This document shows positions 11,156 through 23,700 of a DNA stretch of 64,000 bases, one piece after another. The position numbers and the translations under genes are program-made. Below the pieces are notes generated by a model. It did no database searches. It saw only the letters and a program-made list of their open reading frames with translations, and was not told where the DNA came from. Source of the DNA: Onchidella celtica (taxonomy: Eukaryota > Mollusca > Gastropoda > Systellommatophora > Onchidiidae); the NCBI GenBank assembly GCA_963931925.1, contig OZ007570.1, positions 48,328,556 through 48,392,555 on the forward strand. The letters run 5' to 3'. The first letter of the stretch is position 1. Every line of letters starts with the position of its first letter.

Positions 11156-13672
11156 TGTGAGAGGATGAACGACTTTTTATTTTTAATGTGCTTTCATGGT
11201 AGCTCTAGTGCGTGAGTGAGGGACGGCCACTCATAGTAGTTTATGGACACTTGGCCGAGTACCATTAATTGGATTATTTCCCTTGTAATACTAGCGCGGG
11301 ACCCGTTATTCACATCACGGTGAAAAGCGCGCATTTTGATTGGTCAGTTGGAAATGTTGACCACGGGGCTTCCAACTCTTATATCATGGCTTTAAGTTTC
11401 TTACAACTCGCTCACTCGTTGTTATCCACCGACAGAAAGACGGGAACCCGAATTCATTTTTGAGAGTAGACAATACTCTATCGGTACAAAATAGGTACTC
11501 ATGATAACGTTTGTTATCAATGGAGATACGTCGTATTAATGGACGAAAGTATCCCGCACAAAATTGTCGAATGTTGTTAGTCCTGACACTTTGAAAATTT
11601 ATATTAAAACTACTACCGAGTTTCTGGTATAAGTAGTCAGTTAGAATTTTAGCAGCAAGTTTCCACTTTATAATGGTACCAATTTCGTTGTACTTTGATG
11701 CACGTGTCCTATCGAAATAATTAATAAGAGGATCTCGGATTTAAAGTAAACCACGAGTTAGACGCATGTTATCCCCGATAAATCCAACCTGGGTCAAATT
11801 TATTCAATTATTGCTGGAGGGGTCGTTAGAGTAATTTCTGCAGTTTACTGGGATACCTAATTGACTTTTGTGTGCACCCTTTTAACCGTACTGTAAATTC
11901 GATTGTGTTAGGACCCTAACCGGTTATGTTGTCGGGCTGGACTCCATGTCCGAGCCTTTCACTTGTGCAACACGGGCTACGTAATAGCTCTCTCGGACGT
12001 CCGCGCGGGCTCATAAATAAGATGCGGTTCGAGTGGTCGACACACTCCATCATAGACGCAGGAGACAAGAGCCGACAGCACGGTGAAGCTAGGCCGGCGG
12101 CGGCCTGCCGTGGCGCGCCTCGCCCAAGACATGGCCTAGTCCAGTTGCGCCAGTAGCAGAGAGACTTTGGGTAAGTTGGAGACTATTATATTAGAAGTGA
12201 CTTTAATTTGCGCACCCCCCCCCCCCTTTTCTTGGATGCCACGTAGAGAATGCTGATCTACAGAGACCATTATGAGTCCGGCTCAACGGTAATTGCCATT
12301 GTCATTGGACGTGTAGGATGCGCGATGCAGCGCAGTGTCTTGATATTGTGACTTTATTGTCAAAGTTAACGTTTGCGGTGCTAGATGATAATGATGGCTC
12401 GCTAACCAAGCTATCGCGATTTGCTTGTGTGCATATATATAGTGTATGTGTAGCATTGCCTTGTTGTGGTAGGCAGTGAGGATTTCCTGACATGTTGATG
12501 TGGATGGCTTATGTTACAGCGAGCGGCACTATACGCTTGATTGTATTACGGGTATTGGTGTACCTTGCCAGTACCACTATGCTATAGAGAGCAGTGTGAT
12601 TGCGATTGCGTGTTTAGTGTTTAAGATGTGTAATTAATTACATGTATTGGAGATGTATAATATTAGTTGGGCCTCACATGGGTGAGCCCCAGGATTGTTC
12701 TATGTGCGGCGGTGGATGAACAATGTTTCAGTGAGTCTACACATGTTGCAATGAGTCTCGCCGACATATATATATATATCATGTGCATGTATTATGGTTA
12801 TCCAGATGTATTATGCTTCTATGAGTTTCGTGTGTGAAGGACAGTCTCATTTTAAGGAATGTACACACTACTTTATGTATCTAGTGGTGTGTCATGCACA
12901 TGTTAGCCTGGCGGCATAGCTCCGCGGCTAAGGTCAAAGGGCATGACCCTTCAGTATCGATTGGGAAGGGAGGTAACCAATACAATAGCCCTGGGGCGGG
13001 TTAGTACTAATAATGGGAGTGGGCCTATGAGGATGGCCTGCATTGGGATGCAGCGTCTGTGTTATGGACGGTCAGTGGGCCATGTTGGCCACTGCGTTAT
13101 TAAATGGAATGGCCACTCTGGATGTGTTGTACACCGGCTCAGTGGAGCGAAACTATTGTGTTCTTGCCCCTTCATTTGTTATGTCCTTCATACTTTGATT
13201 AGTACATTAGTTTATGTTGCCAGTGTACTAGGAAACTCCTTGTGTATATGATATAGCCACTTGTAGTTGTTATTCATTAACCTTAGCGCTATTTTATTCC
13301 ATGCATACATATCCAGTTGGTTATTGCTTAAATTCTATATTATATTGTGGTTGTTTGATTTAATACTTAATACTATTACTATGTATGTCCACCATTGATT
13401 GCCTGATTAATGTTGTCATTATATCCTAATCATATTTTTGTCTTTTTCTCTTGTTCCAGCTTATGGCTGGTTGGGCTTCCTTTTTTGGGCTTCTTTTCTG
13501 GGTTTCTCTTCTTTTTTTTGGCTTTGTTTGGGCCGCGATACCTTTGTTAGGCTTTTTTTGAATAAATAAGATTGCCAGCAGAACCCTGTGTTTGTTAGTC
13601 CTGTGTATCCTTAAGGGAGTTACTATTGAACCCACGCAGTAACCACATTAGCCACTCGTAGTTCATCCAACA
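11156..13672 (+). repeat. 3' LTR
   Basis: 2517 bp and nearly identical to the 5' LTR. Differences seen: one extra C in the poly-C run near 12217, G to A near 12959, and C to G near 13651. The intron interval is 12171-13459 and AATAAA follows the small ORF at 13561-13566. The ATGA target copy follows at 13673. Confidence 0.88.
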
Positions 13673-13676
13673 ATGA

Positions 13677-14893
13677 GGCCATAATAATAATGATAATAAT
13701 AATAATTTTGTTCAAATAATTGTGAATCATTGGAAAAAAAAAATCGTTAAAATTGTTTTTCTAAAAATTTGTAGACAATACGCGGGGCTGCCTAACTCAA
13801 AAAAAAAAAATACAAAACACCTCCACCTGTGTACTTATTTTGTGTGTTGTAAATGCCCACTTCATGATATTTATCCCATAATATCTGTGTTGAAATAATT
13901 TCAAGTGAATCGGCGCAGAAAATACTATTGGTCCCTGTATTTTTGTTATCGTTACTTCTTATGCGTTCTGGATGTATTCTGAGAGCTGCCAATGTTCTAT
14001 TAAACTGTGTCGTCAATAAAGTGCGAAAAAACACCGCGGTACTTCCTTTCAGGCGGAGAATTGAAGTCATGCCAGAGACGTCATCTTTTGTAAAGGCTTT
14101 AGAATTTGAAAAGTACACAACAAATGCCTACCAGTTTTCAAACTTTTTTTGGCGGAACCTTGCCCTCCTTTTGTCTCACCTCGGGGCACAGATGGGGTGC
14201 ACAATGAGCCTCGCTCTCCTTTTTTGTTTTTGGTCTCACCTCGGGCAAAGTTTCGCGGGGTTTCGCAACATACAACCTTTTCTTTTTGCCCAATTTTGAC
14301 AATCACTTGATACATTTCCCGTTCCTGCTCTAGACCGCGGTATTCGCTGATGGCTTTCCCCTTCAATGTGAACACACATTTTGGTGTTGCGCACAGTTTT
14401 GTACTTTCAATAGACAGCACTGTGACTCGTACGACCCTTGGTCACCCTTTGAAAGAAAGGTAGGCCGAATGCACGTCAAAACCTCAGCGCAGTAGCGTTT
14501 CGTGTAGTTTTAGACATTCATAATTAATCATCCATATAAATTATAATCGTTCCGTGTAGGTGTCTTTCATCACGAAAGACACCAACACGGAGCGATTACT
14601 AATAAAAACAGTTAGGAGAAAACAATTGCAGTTCATGTGACGCCTGAATCAACACAAACTGACAAAGGCCTTGAACACTTGTCCTTGCTCTAAGTCTAAC
14701 TGGAAAAATAGATGGCAAAAAAAAAAATGCAGAGGTAGACCAAGAATAACACATTTAGAGAGTTTGAACAGCTGGGAGACAGGGAAAAACCAGGACAATG
14801 TGGGCTTTTTGAGAGCATTCGAGCAGGGGAATGAGTGGCGAACCATGATCGTCGATATATGTTCCAGATCCGGCACTTGAAGAGAGAGAGAGA

Positions 14894-14934
<41 letters not shown>

Positions 14935-14981
14935 CGTTCCACCATGTCTTTAATTGAAGATTATGCCGCATGGAAAGAGAG
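13677..14981. other. Non-coding region with ATA and GA repeats
   Basis: No credible gene. It holds an AT-rich (ATA)n patch at 13679-13707 and a (GA)n tract at 14880-14931. The segment near 14215-14305 (GCGGGGTTTCGCAACATACA then CCTTTTCTTTTTGCCC) matches the small insertion at 30420-30530 inside the LINE, so it belongs to a dispersed repeat. Around 14540-14600 a short palindrome (CCGTGTAGGTGTCTTTC / GAAAGACACCAACACGG) could form a hairpin. Confidence 0.45.
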
Positions 14982-17555
14982 CCGGTGTGGTATCCCAGAT
15001 TATCCCCCTCAAAATCTATCCCCCCTGATATTTCAGAATATCCCCCGGATACTCTAGGATATCCTAGAATAACCCCCGGATATTCTGGAATATTCTGGTT
15101 TATCCCCCCGGATATTCTAGAATATCCCCCTCTATAACAGTTTATCCCCCGGGGTTAAAATAGGATGGGGGATACTTGCCAATGGGTAAGCGGCATCCTA
15201 TTTTATCCCCCCATTACAAATTATTCCCCAGCTTTTTTTTTTTTCTTTGGGTAGCCTTTTTCCTCCTTTTCTTCGTGTGCGTTTCTGTATACAATCTTTC
15301 TCTGCCACACACACAAAAACACACAAAAAAACACAAACATTTACAAAGTGAGACAACATGCGTTTTAAGCCGACCCCTAGAATTGGATTGGGGGCATAAA
15401 TCTTTCTCCTCCCGTCCACCAACCATACCCTTTTCTGGAACTTCTAATAGTACTAATTAAAGAGATTAAATTTCAGGGGTGGTCTGTGTATGGAGCAATG
15501 AGAATAAAGTACATTGTACTCAGTATCAACAGACAAGCAGGGCACCCATTCTTTATTGTGAGGAGAAAAAGGAACGGACAATGCACCAGCGCGCTAAATT
15601 TGACAATATCGAATCGCAGCTGGCACAAAATGAAGTCGAGATACAATCTTAATCGGCCACTTGTGATCTTAAAGTTCTCATCTTATAGTAGGCTATGCTT
15701 CGACGGAAATGTGTATCCTTTGATAAAGCACCGTAGGTGTAATTTCCAAGTTTTTGAGGGTCTACCTCATGGAAGATACTGTTTGTACACCACAGTCGGT
15801 AGCAAGCAAAGAGCTTATATAAACTCTTTGGTAACAAGTTGTTGATTTCACGGGACAAGAGGTCTGTTAAAGAACTAATTATTGCACGTCAAACATAGTG
15901 ACACAGCAGTAACGAAACTAGTGCTGATGAGTGATTTGCAAACTTTGAAAGAATTTCCCCTTTCGAAGCAACATTGTGTATGTGAGGATGTTACTGAAGA
16001 TTACACTACCAGCTTCAGGAAAGTCTATCATTGTCGTCAGTTCTGAGAGCTGTCATCTGGAGAAGCCAGCCGACTTGTCCCCTCTCCATTGCATTTAGAC
16101 ACACATCCATCTCAGAAATATTCTCAACAGCTCCAAGGACAGGCTGCCGAAGTTCGAAGATGTAATAGGCTCAGCGTCCACAGTCTTCTTTGTTATCAAT
16201 CCTCTAATATGTTGCAAGTAGTCTGTCACCAAAGCCGAGCAAATGGCAGCATCAACAGGGAGAGTCTGTTTTTAGTTTACATGAGAAATAGCCATCAAAA
16301 CCTACAGTCTGTCCTATTTTCGGATCTCATGGACAAAACTTCCTAATCAGGGTCGCAATGCTAAGAATGGATTCAATCAACATTCAAAGACAATGCAGAT
16401 TCGAGACAGACAGGGAAAAAAATTCCAGATTCTTGGACCATTCAGGGATATACTTATACATATAAGTCGAGGTGAAGATCTGTTCAGTGACAAGCAGCTG
16501 ATCCCATTCAAGTCAAGTGTACCCATACAGTCACAAATTTTTTTTTTGCTTTCCAGATCCAACACGTTTCTCAGACTTAGCGTATTCGGAGCAAGAGATC
16601 CTTTAAAAAAGTTATTATGGATTTCGGGGAATTGCATCCTGGTTTTAATCCTTAAAAATTGTCCATCTTTCAGCCTCATCTGAGACTGCCTTTCCTTTCT
16701 ACGGGTCACACCACCTTTTTTCCATCCCTGGAAGTCTATCGTTCCATTATATAATGGTAGCATAAAACTCTTGTGCGTCCTCTTTCTCCCTATCACCCCG
16801 CCTCATTTCCTGGAAGTACTTCTGTCAATGCAGCAGGACACAATCAGCAAATGTGAAAGGCGGTGCTGGATTAATATACCTTTAGTCCACGCTGCAACAA
16901 TTGTTTTTCCCTACTATGTTACAATGCACATACTGCATTTTGTCAGCCTTCACTCATGGGACTGGGAGAGTGCCCGACTGATCTTGAACGTCTGCAACCC
17001 CGCCAGTGATGTCAGTAAAACTGTAGAACAGTGGTTCTCAACGTGGGCGATGTCAGTCCCCTGGGGACATGATTCTCATTTCCAGGGGGAAGGAGAGAGG
17101 AGGAAACGAAGAAAAGGGCGACAAGTGGGCGAAAAAGAGGAATAGGGGCGATAATAATGGAAGTAGGGGAACCACAATGAAGAGCGATTTGGGGGCAAAT
17201 ACATGACAGACATTGACTTCTTCAACAGCATGCCTAGATGGGTTTGATGAACAGAAAAGAGTTGTTTTTTTTTTTTAGTGCATTTGACAAAGAATGGTTT
17301 CTGCTTTATAATGAATCATCAACATTCTTGTTGTCTTTTTTTTCCCCCGGGATATAGGGGGGAAAAAGTAGGCGATGAAAGAAAATTTGGAGTCTGTGGG
17401 GCAATTGCCTGAAAAGGGTTAAGAACCACTGATAAAGAAGGTGGAATCGAGCTGGGGGATACTTTAGAATAGAGGGGGATGTTCTAGGATATCCTAGATT
17501 ATCAGGGGGGGGGGTTAAAATAGGATGGGGGATATTCCAGGATGTCACACCGGAC
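14982..17555. repeat. Candidate element bounded by inverted ATCCCCC/GATATTC repeat blocks
   Basis: The left end (CCGGTGTGGTATCCC) and right end (GGATGTCACACCGG) are roughly inverted. Inside each end are units such as TATCCCCCGGATATTCTAGA (left, 15000-15210) and the reverse complement form GGGGGATGTTCTAGGATATC (right, 17450-17545); both ends also contain GGTTAAAATAGGATGGGGGA in the same direction. The middle has no recognisable transposase and contains a hAT-like MITE. There is no clear TSD, so the outer limits are tentative. Confidence 0.4.
17029..17431. mobile_element. hAT-type MITE
   Basis: Starts CAGTGGTTCTCAACGTGGG and ends GGGTTAAGAACCACTG, the classic inverted ends of hAT elements. The 8-bp flanks CTGTAGAA and ATAAAGAA agree at 5 of 8 positions, compatible with an old target duplication. 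It is 403 bp and non-coding; the inside includes a purine-rich stretch. Confidence 0.65.
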
Positions 17556-17795
17556 GTCATGGCCAAGAGATGACGCCACACGTCGACGGGAAACAGCACG
17601 ATGGAGGAGAGCAATTAGGAGAAGAAAACTGTCTCACAAAGGGTGATCCAACAGGTCATAGGGTTATGTAGTGGGATAAAATTACTGTTACTATCATCCT
17701 TCTCGAACTCTGTGAAGGAAAAAAACCTGGTAGCTCTCCAATCAAAGTTTTTTTAAAACTTGTTGCTGAACAGCAACAACTGCTAGTGGTGCAAA

Positions 17796-20700
17796 ATGGA
17801 CAATGGTACAGGATGGTGGCGGTGGGTGGTGCTTTTTGCATCGTTCTTTAATCTTCTGGTTAATGCCAGCGCGTGCTATCACGTGGGGGTGCTAAATATA
17901 GCGGTGCTCGACACATTTCAGTCAGACCCTGATCTCACAGCATGGATGGTGTCATTATATGCCGCTACGTTTGCAATAGCAGGTAAGTACTAATCCATAT
18001 AATATTATTTAATATTGCCATTTTAGCCCAAGATAAAATATGGAAGGAGATGTATTTTAAATGAAATCCGAAGAAAAGAACATTCACTTGATTGAAACTA
18101 TGAACAAATCGCCGGTCAAATGGCGAATAGAAGAGTGTCGTCAATGAAAGAACACACTTGCATTCACGCAAAGGTTACTTAATGCAGATGACAACTTTCT
18201 TGCCAGGTACCGATACTGTGCGTTTTCCTTGAAGAGATGGTTTTTTTTTTTTTTTTATGTTGATCAATGTGAAATACAATGTTTCAAATATTTATTTATG
18301 CTATACTTTAAACAAAGGTCGTGCCGGGATCCCGATTGTGTCTTTATGTTTCGCCAGCGTGTCTGGCTTGATGTATTCAGAACTTGCAGAAATATTTTTA
18401 GAAAATAGATCCATGATGGTTCAAAGCAGTGCATGCTATAAATGTATGTGAACTTCTTCTGAGCCTTCATTAGGCTACATGTCAGGATGGACACTCCACA
18501 GCCATTTTGTTTTCGTTTTCGTGTAAACAGCTCAACATTTTGCCGATCAGGACAATACTCTTGTATTCGCCATTAGAATAACTGTAAAATCATCTGCTCC
18601 TAGTTTGGTTCGTTTATTTAAAGATTAGGGGAAAATCCTAGGCTACTTTTTTCACCTGCCACCCCATGATTGCGCCTTTTAGGATTGAAACGCGGCCGGA
18701 TGTCCGGAAGTCACAAGTTCGTCGACAGAACAAAAATGAAAAGTGGACAACACACAGCGATGGAATTTTTGGTCTACCAAAGAAGGCAGTGGCTACGGTT
18801 ACGGCAGCCGGTGAATACAACTCATCATTTTTCTTTGTTCGGCTTTACTCCCGTTCGTACAGCAGGGCTTTCTTTCTTTGTTTTTTTCTATTGGGATATG
18901 AGCGTAATCTGCCGTACATGGACTGAACAATGGTTAATGTGAGAAAACGGTGCCCATCACGTCGCTTGTGACATGAACACAGTGTGGCATTCCATGCAGC
19001 ATGAATACTGCACGTCTGTCGAGATCTGTTTAGCTCTTTATTTTAGGAGGTTTCGCTGCCCTTAGCATTTACACCTCACTTTACTTCTTTTCATTGTTCT
19101 TGTTGTGCTAGGGATTTGTTTTTTAGAATTTTGCCTGGGCAGCGGCCCGTTCGGCCTGCTCTTTTCGATTTCCAACTGCCATGGTATCTTTAAAGTGCGC
19201 AACGTAGGACTAGGCCTACCCACGGGCCCTCCGAATTTTTCGTCTTTATCCGAGAAGACTAGGTGCTCGATCCTACCTACCATAGGATCAGGGACAGCAA
19301 AATATGAGAAAAATCCCAAAAATTCCTGCACCGACCGGGATTCGAACCCGGTAGGTGTACCTTTGGCATGAGAGGAGAGCACCTTGCCTCTAGGCCACAG
19401 TCTGTACCCCCCTACGTCTGTCGAGATAAGTTAGAAATCTTATTATTGGAAAAATAAAAAAGGGGCGGGAGTAATTCATTGTGGTAATTTGACAGAAACG
19501 ATAAACTTTTTAATGAATGAGCAATGGTTAAAATACTAAAAACAAAAGAAAACACTGGCATTTACATTGAGAGTTTATCCAAATAATTATTGTGGAAAAT
19601 GGATTTATTTGATGAATTAAGAGATCTGGCACAGTTGAGGTCAGGAACTTGAATTCACATTGCAGTCTAGATTTCTAACTTTCTCTGTATTTCAAATTTC
19701 AGCTCTTTTGATCTTTACATTATTTGGAACTTGATGTATGCTGTATAGATTTGATAAGATTTATCCAAAACCTAAAATTTCAGCGCCCATTGCCAGCGTC
19801 TTGGTCAGTTTGACCAACTGCAGAGTATGTGTCTTTCTATCTGGAGTAGTCTGTTTTATTGGCTTTGTCAGCAGCAGCTTTGTAAATCAAGTAGAATGGC
19901 TCTTCTTGAAGATGACCCTTGCAGGTAAGTCTCTATGTCAATTGATCCATCCATCCATCCATCCATCCATTCATCCATCTATCCATCCTCACCTATTTAT
20001 CACTTAAAATTTTGACCTGCATGAGCCAGTATTCATACTTTCTGTATTGGAAATCTGGGGTGATTTTTGAAGCCAATCATCGGTCAGCTGTTTGAACCTC
20101 ACTGAAATTTAGCCTTTGACGCTCTTGCTACAATGCTAGGCGACGGTAGTCTAATTACAAAGCCAAATAGAGAAAATACTGAGTTGTGTTCGCTTGTCAC
20201 TGATAGGTATAGAATGTGCATGACGTCTCACTGTTTTTTTGTTTTGATCCACCTACACTAAAAATGGCCGGTGGATCAGCTGATTAGTGTAACTTCGAGA
20301 CATGTTTAGGTGGTTAAAATGCTTGCTGGTTGCATTGTAGTTGATTATTATGACAGGTGTGGAAAGGCTGGATCCAAGCTGTTCAGATTCCCTACCATCC
20401 ATGTAAACAAGGGAAAGGAAGTGAAAAAATTGACCAAACGTCTCCCATTGCACATGTACATACGTGCCATTGTTTACTGTAGCGAACTACTTTTAGCTCG
20501 CCACCGGTTGGTTCGCCACACCTCCCGTGCTCGCAGTGCAAATCAGCTAACGAATCAAAATCCATGCCACAATCGCCATGGTGACGCGTGGGTCCTTGCT
20601 CTAAAGATGGCGGATATGCGCATTCTACCGAAATTGTTTTAGCTGTCTATGTAAAATACTTCATACAGTTCCCTAACAACATCCTCAAAGGCTAGTTTTA

Positions 20701-23700
20701 ACGAGGTTCCAACAGCTGACCGATGATATTATAATTATTTAAGAAATTTAAGTAACTGAAATGAGTAATTAATTAATGTGTTGAACGAAATTTCAGGGAG
20801 TACACTCAGGCTTTTTCCTGGTACTGAAATTAACATTCATTGTGCATGGGTTGGTCAGAGTAAACAGTACCTGTTTCCAATTTGTTGCCATCTGGGTATA
20901 TCCCCAAAATTAAACACTATGCATACATCAAGCTTGAAAAAAAGTATTACAGGCATTTTCATTATAAGCTTATTTCACTGAATGAAACATACCATTTCAC
21001 TTCAAAATCAGTTTTTATTGTTGTCTTTGGTCCAGGAATTGGGCAAGCCTTGTCTGAGATTGGAGGGACTGTGGTTCTTGCCTTTTACTTTCCAGCTACG
21101 ACATCCATAGTTAATGGTATTGGCCTAACAGGCTGTGGTTTAGGCAGTTTTGTACACCCACCTCTTTTACAGGCTTTTGTGGGTGAGTACACTGTCAGCT
21201 TTCCAGGATCATGAAAACTTTATCACCAACTGTAATGAAGTGGAATTGCACACTGCAGAGAACAGAAAAAAGTCATGAAAAAAAACCAAAGAAACAAGGA
21301 GCTATATATTGGGGGATATAATTGAGTTTTTAAATATAGATGTCTGGATGGTTTTGGCTCTCTGTATTTATTTGAAAAATCAGCACAGAATCTGGGCACT
21401 ACTAGAATATTCCCAGATGTATCTGCCCTGCAGTGGGAGGTGGGTAAGGCACCTTTGGTAGGGTTTCCTCCCTTTGTATCATACTGTTATACTATTCTGT
21501 CTATCGTCTTGCTTCTCCTTAGCACAATATGGTTGTATCACATCCATATGCTTTCTCCAAACTCATATTGAAACTCAGATTCATCTTCCTTGCAGTTGGA
21601 AACCAATTCTACACCTGTGTATTTTCTTAAATGGATCCAATTCTTGATATATTTTGCATTTTACTTAAGACACTAGTGACATTACAAAGAAAAGACTTAC
21701 TGGATGAATGCTCTCATTCAGTAAACTTATAAAGTGTGTAAATAAACGTATTAAAAGTCAACATGTGCTTTAGGTGGAGTTAGGTGTTTTTTTTAGGACC
21801 TTCCACTTTGAACATAAACAATTGAGAGACAAATTTGCTGCTGCACATCATGTCAGATTCCATTCTTCAAATGTTGTCTCACCAGATAGTTATGGCCTGA
21901 AATGGGCTTTTGCATTACTAGGAGCCATCTCTTTGCATTCATGCATATGTGGGCTGATCTTCAGGCCGACACAGTATGAAGAAATGAGACATAATCAGCA
22001 AAAGCTGGATCGAGAAATGTTTAAGGTCAGAAATAATCAAGAAATAAATATAATCATTAGCAAATTATATGAAATTCAATAAATGGATGGTGAAAACAAT
22101 AGCTAAACAAAGTATATTACATACTGCATTTTGCCGGCACTGTCATGGAACTGCACAAGTGCTAACATCCTAATTGACTTAACTGAGGAAAAATATATTT
22201 CTGCTTTAAATGTCTACCTTGTTGTTACCCAGCTGTCAAAAAACCGAAGTTTTCACAATCAAACTTAAAAGTGTGAGCGTAGAACACTTCTGGCTCAGTA
22301 TCTCATTTTTAACTATTTGTGATTTAAGCACAATAGAGAATTAAACTGTTTGCCTTTTCCTTGTTTCTGGATTTCAGACACTGTTTGGAGATTGTTATCA
22401 CCACCTGAATATTTTCAAAGATCCAGCCTTCACCACCCTTATGCTTGCAGTATTTGTATATTCTGTGGCATTCCAGACTATCACGGTATTTCTGCCGGAA
22501 TTTGTGGTTGAGAATTTAGGTAAGGGTTGTTCTTTTTGTTACAGTTTATCTAATTTTTCTGCTTATCTCATTCCATCCATCCGTGCAACCAACAATCCAT
22601 CTATCAATTCAATTCATCATGGATCTGCCATTCCATTCATTCATTCCTCCCATCCCTCCCTTCCTCCCTCCATCCATCCATCCATCTTGGTTTTCAAATC
22701 CAGTGAGCTTGGAAATGTTTTATTTGATGTTATAATTATGTGTTACATCATGTGGCATTATAGTGCTTTGATTTTTGAGCAGGACTGAGTCGCCAAGAAG
22801 CTTCTATGGTGGCAGCAACTGCAGGCATTGGAAGTGTGATGGCTCGTGTCTTTGCCGGAATTGCAGCTGCTGATCCCAAAATTGGTGCTTCACTTATATT
22901 TATAGGTGGGTTTATTTTGGGCAAGTAAGTGTGCGTGTACATAAATTTGCACGTTTTGCTATTAATTTCTCTTTTCTTTTTTCATATATGATTCAAAATA
23001 TTACAGTGGAACTTGGTTATAACGAGAGGCCATGTTCCACCAAAAATGTTTCCTTATACCTGAGGTCTCAATATTCCAGGAAAGAATACAAAAGGCAAAG
23101 CAAGGGATTAGAATATCCCACTACATGCACGACATGCTAACAAGGGAGGTAACCATAAAAAGTGGGGTATTTTAATGGTTACCTTCCTCGTTGGCATGTC
23201 CTCTACATGAATGTACATACATGATTGTATATATTATAATATCAAACTGACGGCAGATCTTGGCCTTGATACCATGTGTACAGTACTGTATTTTTGTTGT
23301 TGTTATCTTTTTGTGCTGATGGTAGCCGTGTTTCGATCAAATGTGAGTGAGCATGAGAAAATCAGGCTTAACCCTTTGAACACTGGTCCCCCTGTCCTTA
23401 TGAACCCCTTTCCCTGGTCCCCCAGCCCAAAATTGCCATTTTCATAGATAGTAATATAATGATGGAAACATACAACAAACACAACATTGATGGATAGGGA
23501 GCAAATGTGAGTATTGTAGAATGTTTTTCTTATCTTTTATCTCCAGTATTGGGCCTTGGTATGCCAGTCGGTCCAGCACTTTGAGCCCCGTTTGATACAT
23601 AAAAAAAACTTTTCATTCTGTGCATTCATCACGAAAATTTCACAAAAAACCTCCAAACTACGCGCCGGCTTCTAGTTTCTCTTTGTTTACAACTGGGAAT

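Larger units (their letters stand above)
7591..13672 (+). mobile_element. Young non-autonomous LTR retrotransposon with very large LTRs
   Basis: Two direct repeats of about 2.5 kb (7591-10106 and 11156-13672) each start TGTGAGAGG and end CCAACA, with an imperfect inverted terminus (GGATGAAC/GTTCATCC). The flanks carry the same 4 bp, ATGA (7587-7590 and 13673-13676). Behind the 5' LTR is a primer-binding-site-like TGGTGTCAAGAAGTGGGAT, and before the 3' LTR a purine run AGCAGGGGAGAA. The internal region is only 1.05 kb and has no gag, protease, RT or integrase, so the element depends on another for movement. I found only two substitutions and one poly-C length change between the LTRs, so the insertion is recent. 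The layout is like LARD/TRIM derivatives with the size ratio reversed. Confidence 0.9.

Noticed and set aside
13928..14420. Overlapping ORFs of 117-123 codons on both strands
   Set aside because: No family features, and part of the sequence is a dispersed repeat shared with the insertion at 30420-30530.
16377..16796. 139-codon minus-strand ORF
   Set aside because: No domain is recognisable. It lies in a repeat-bounded region and overlaps a plus-strand ORF; one long chance frame is expected in a window this size.
19320..19400. Possible tRNA gene on the minus strand
   Set aside because: A and B boxes are present, but the acceptor stem and cloverleaf do not close. The 14-bp TSD and long body show that it is a SINE head.
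23004..23040. Complete Tigger/pogo element
   Set aside because: CAGTGGAACTTGGTTATAAC resembles one end, but no matching inverted end or TA target pair was found, so it is mentioned only within the intron description.
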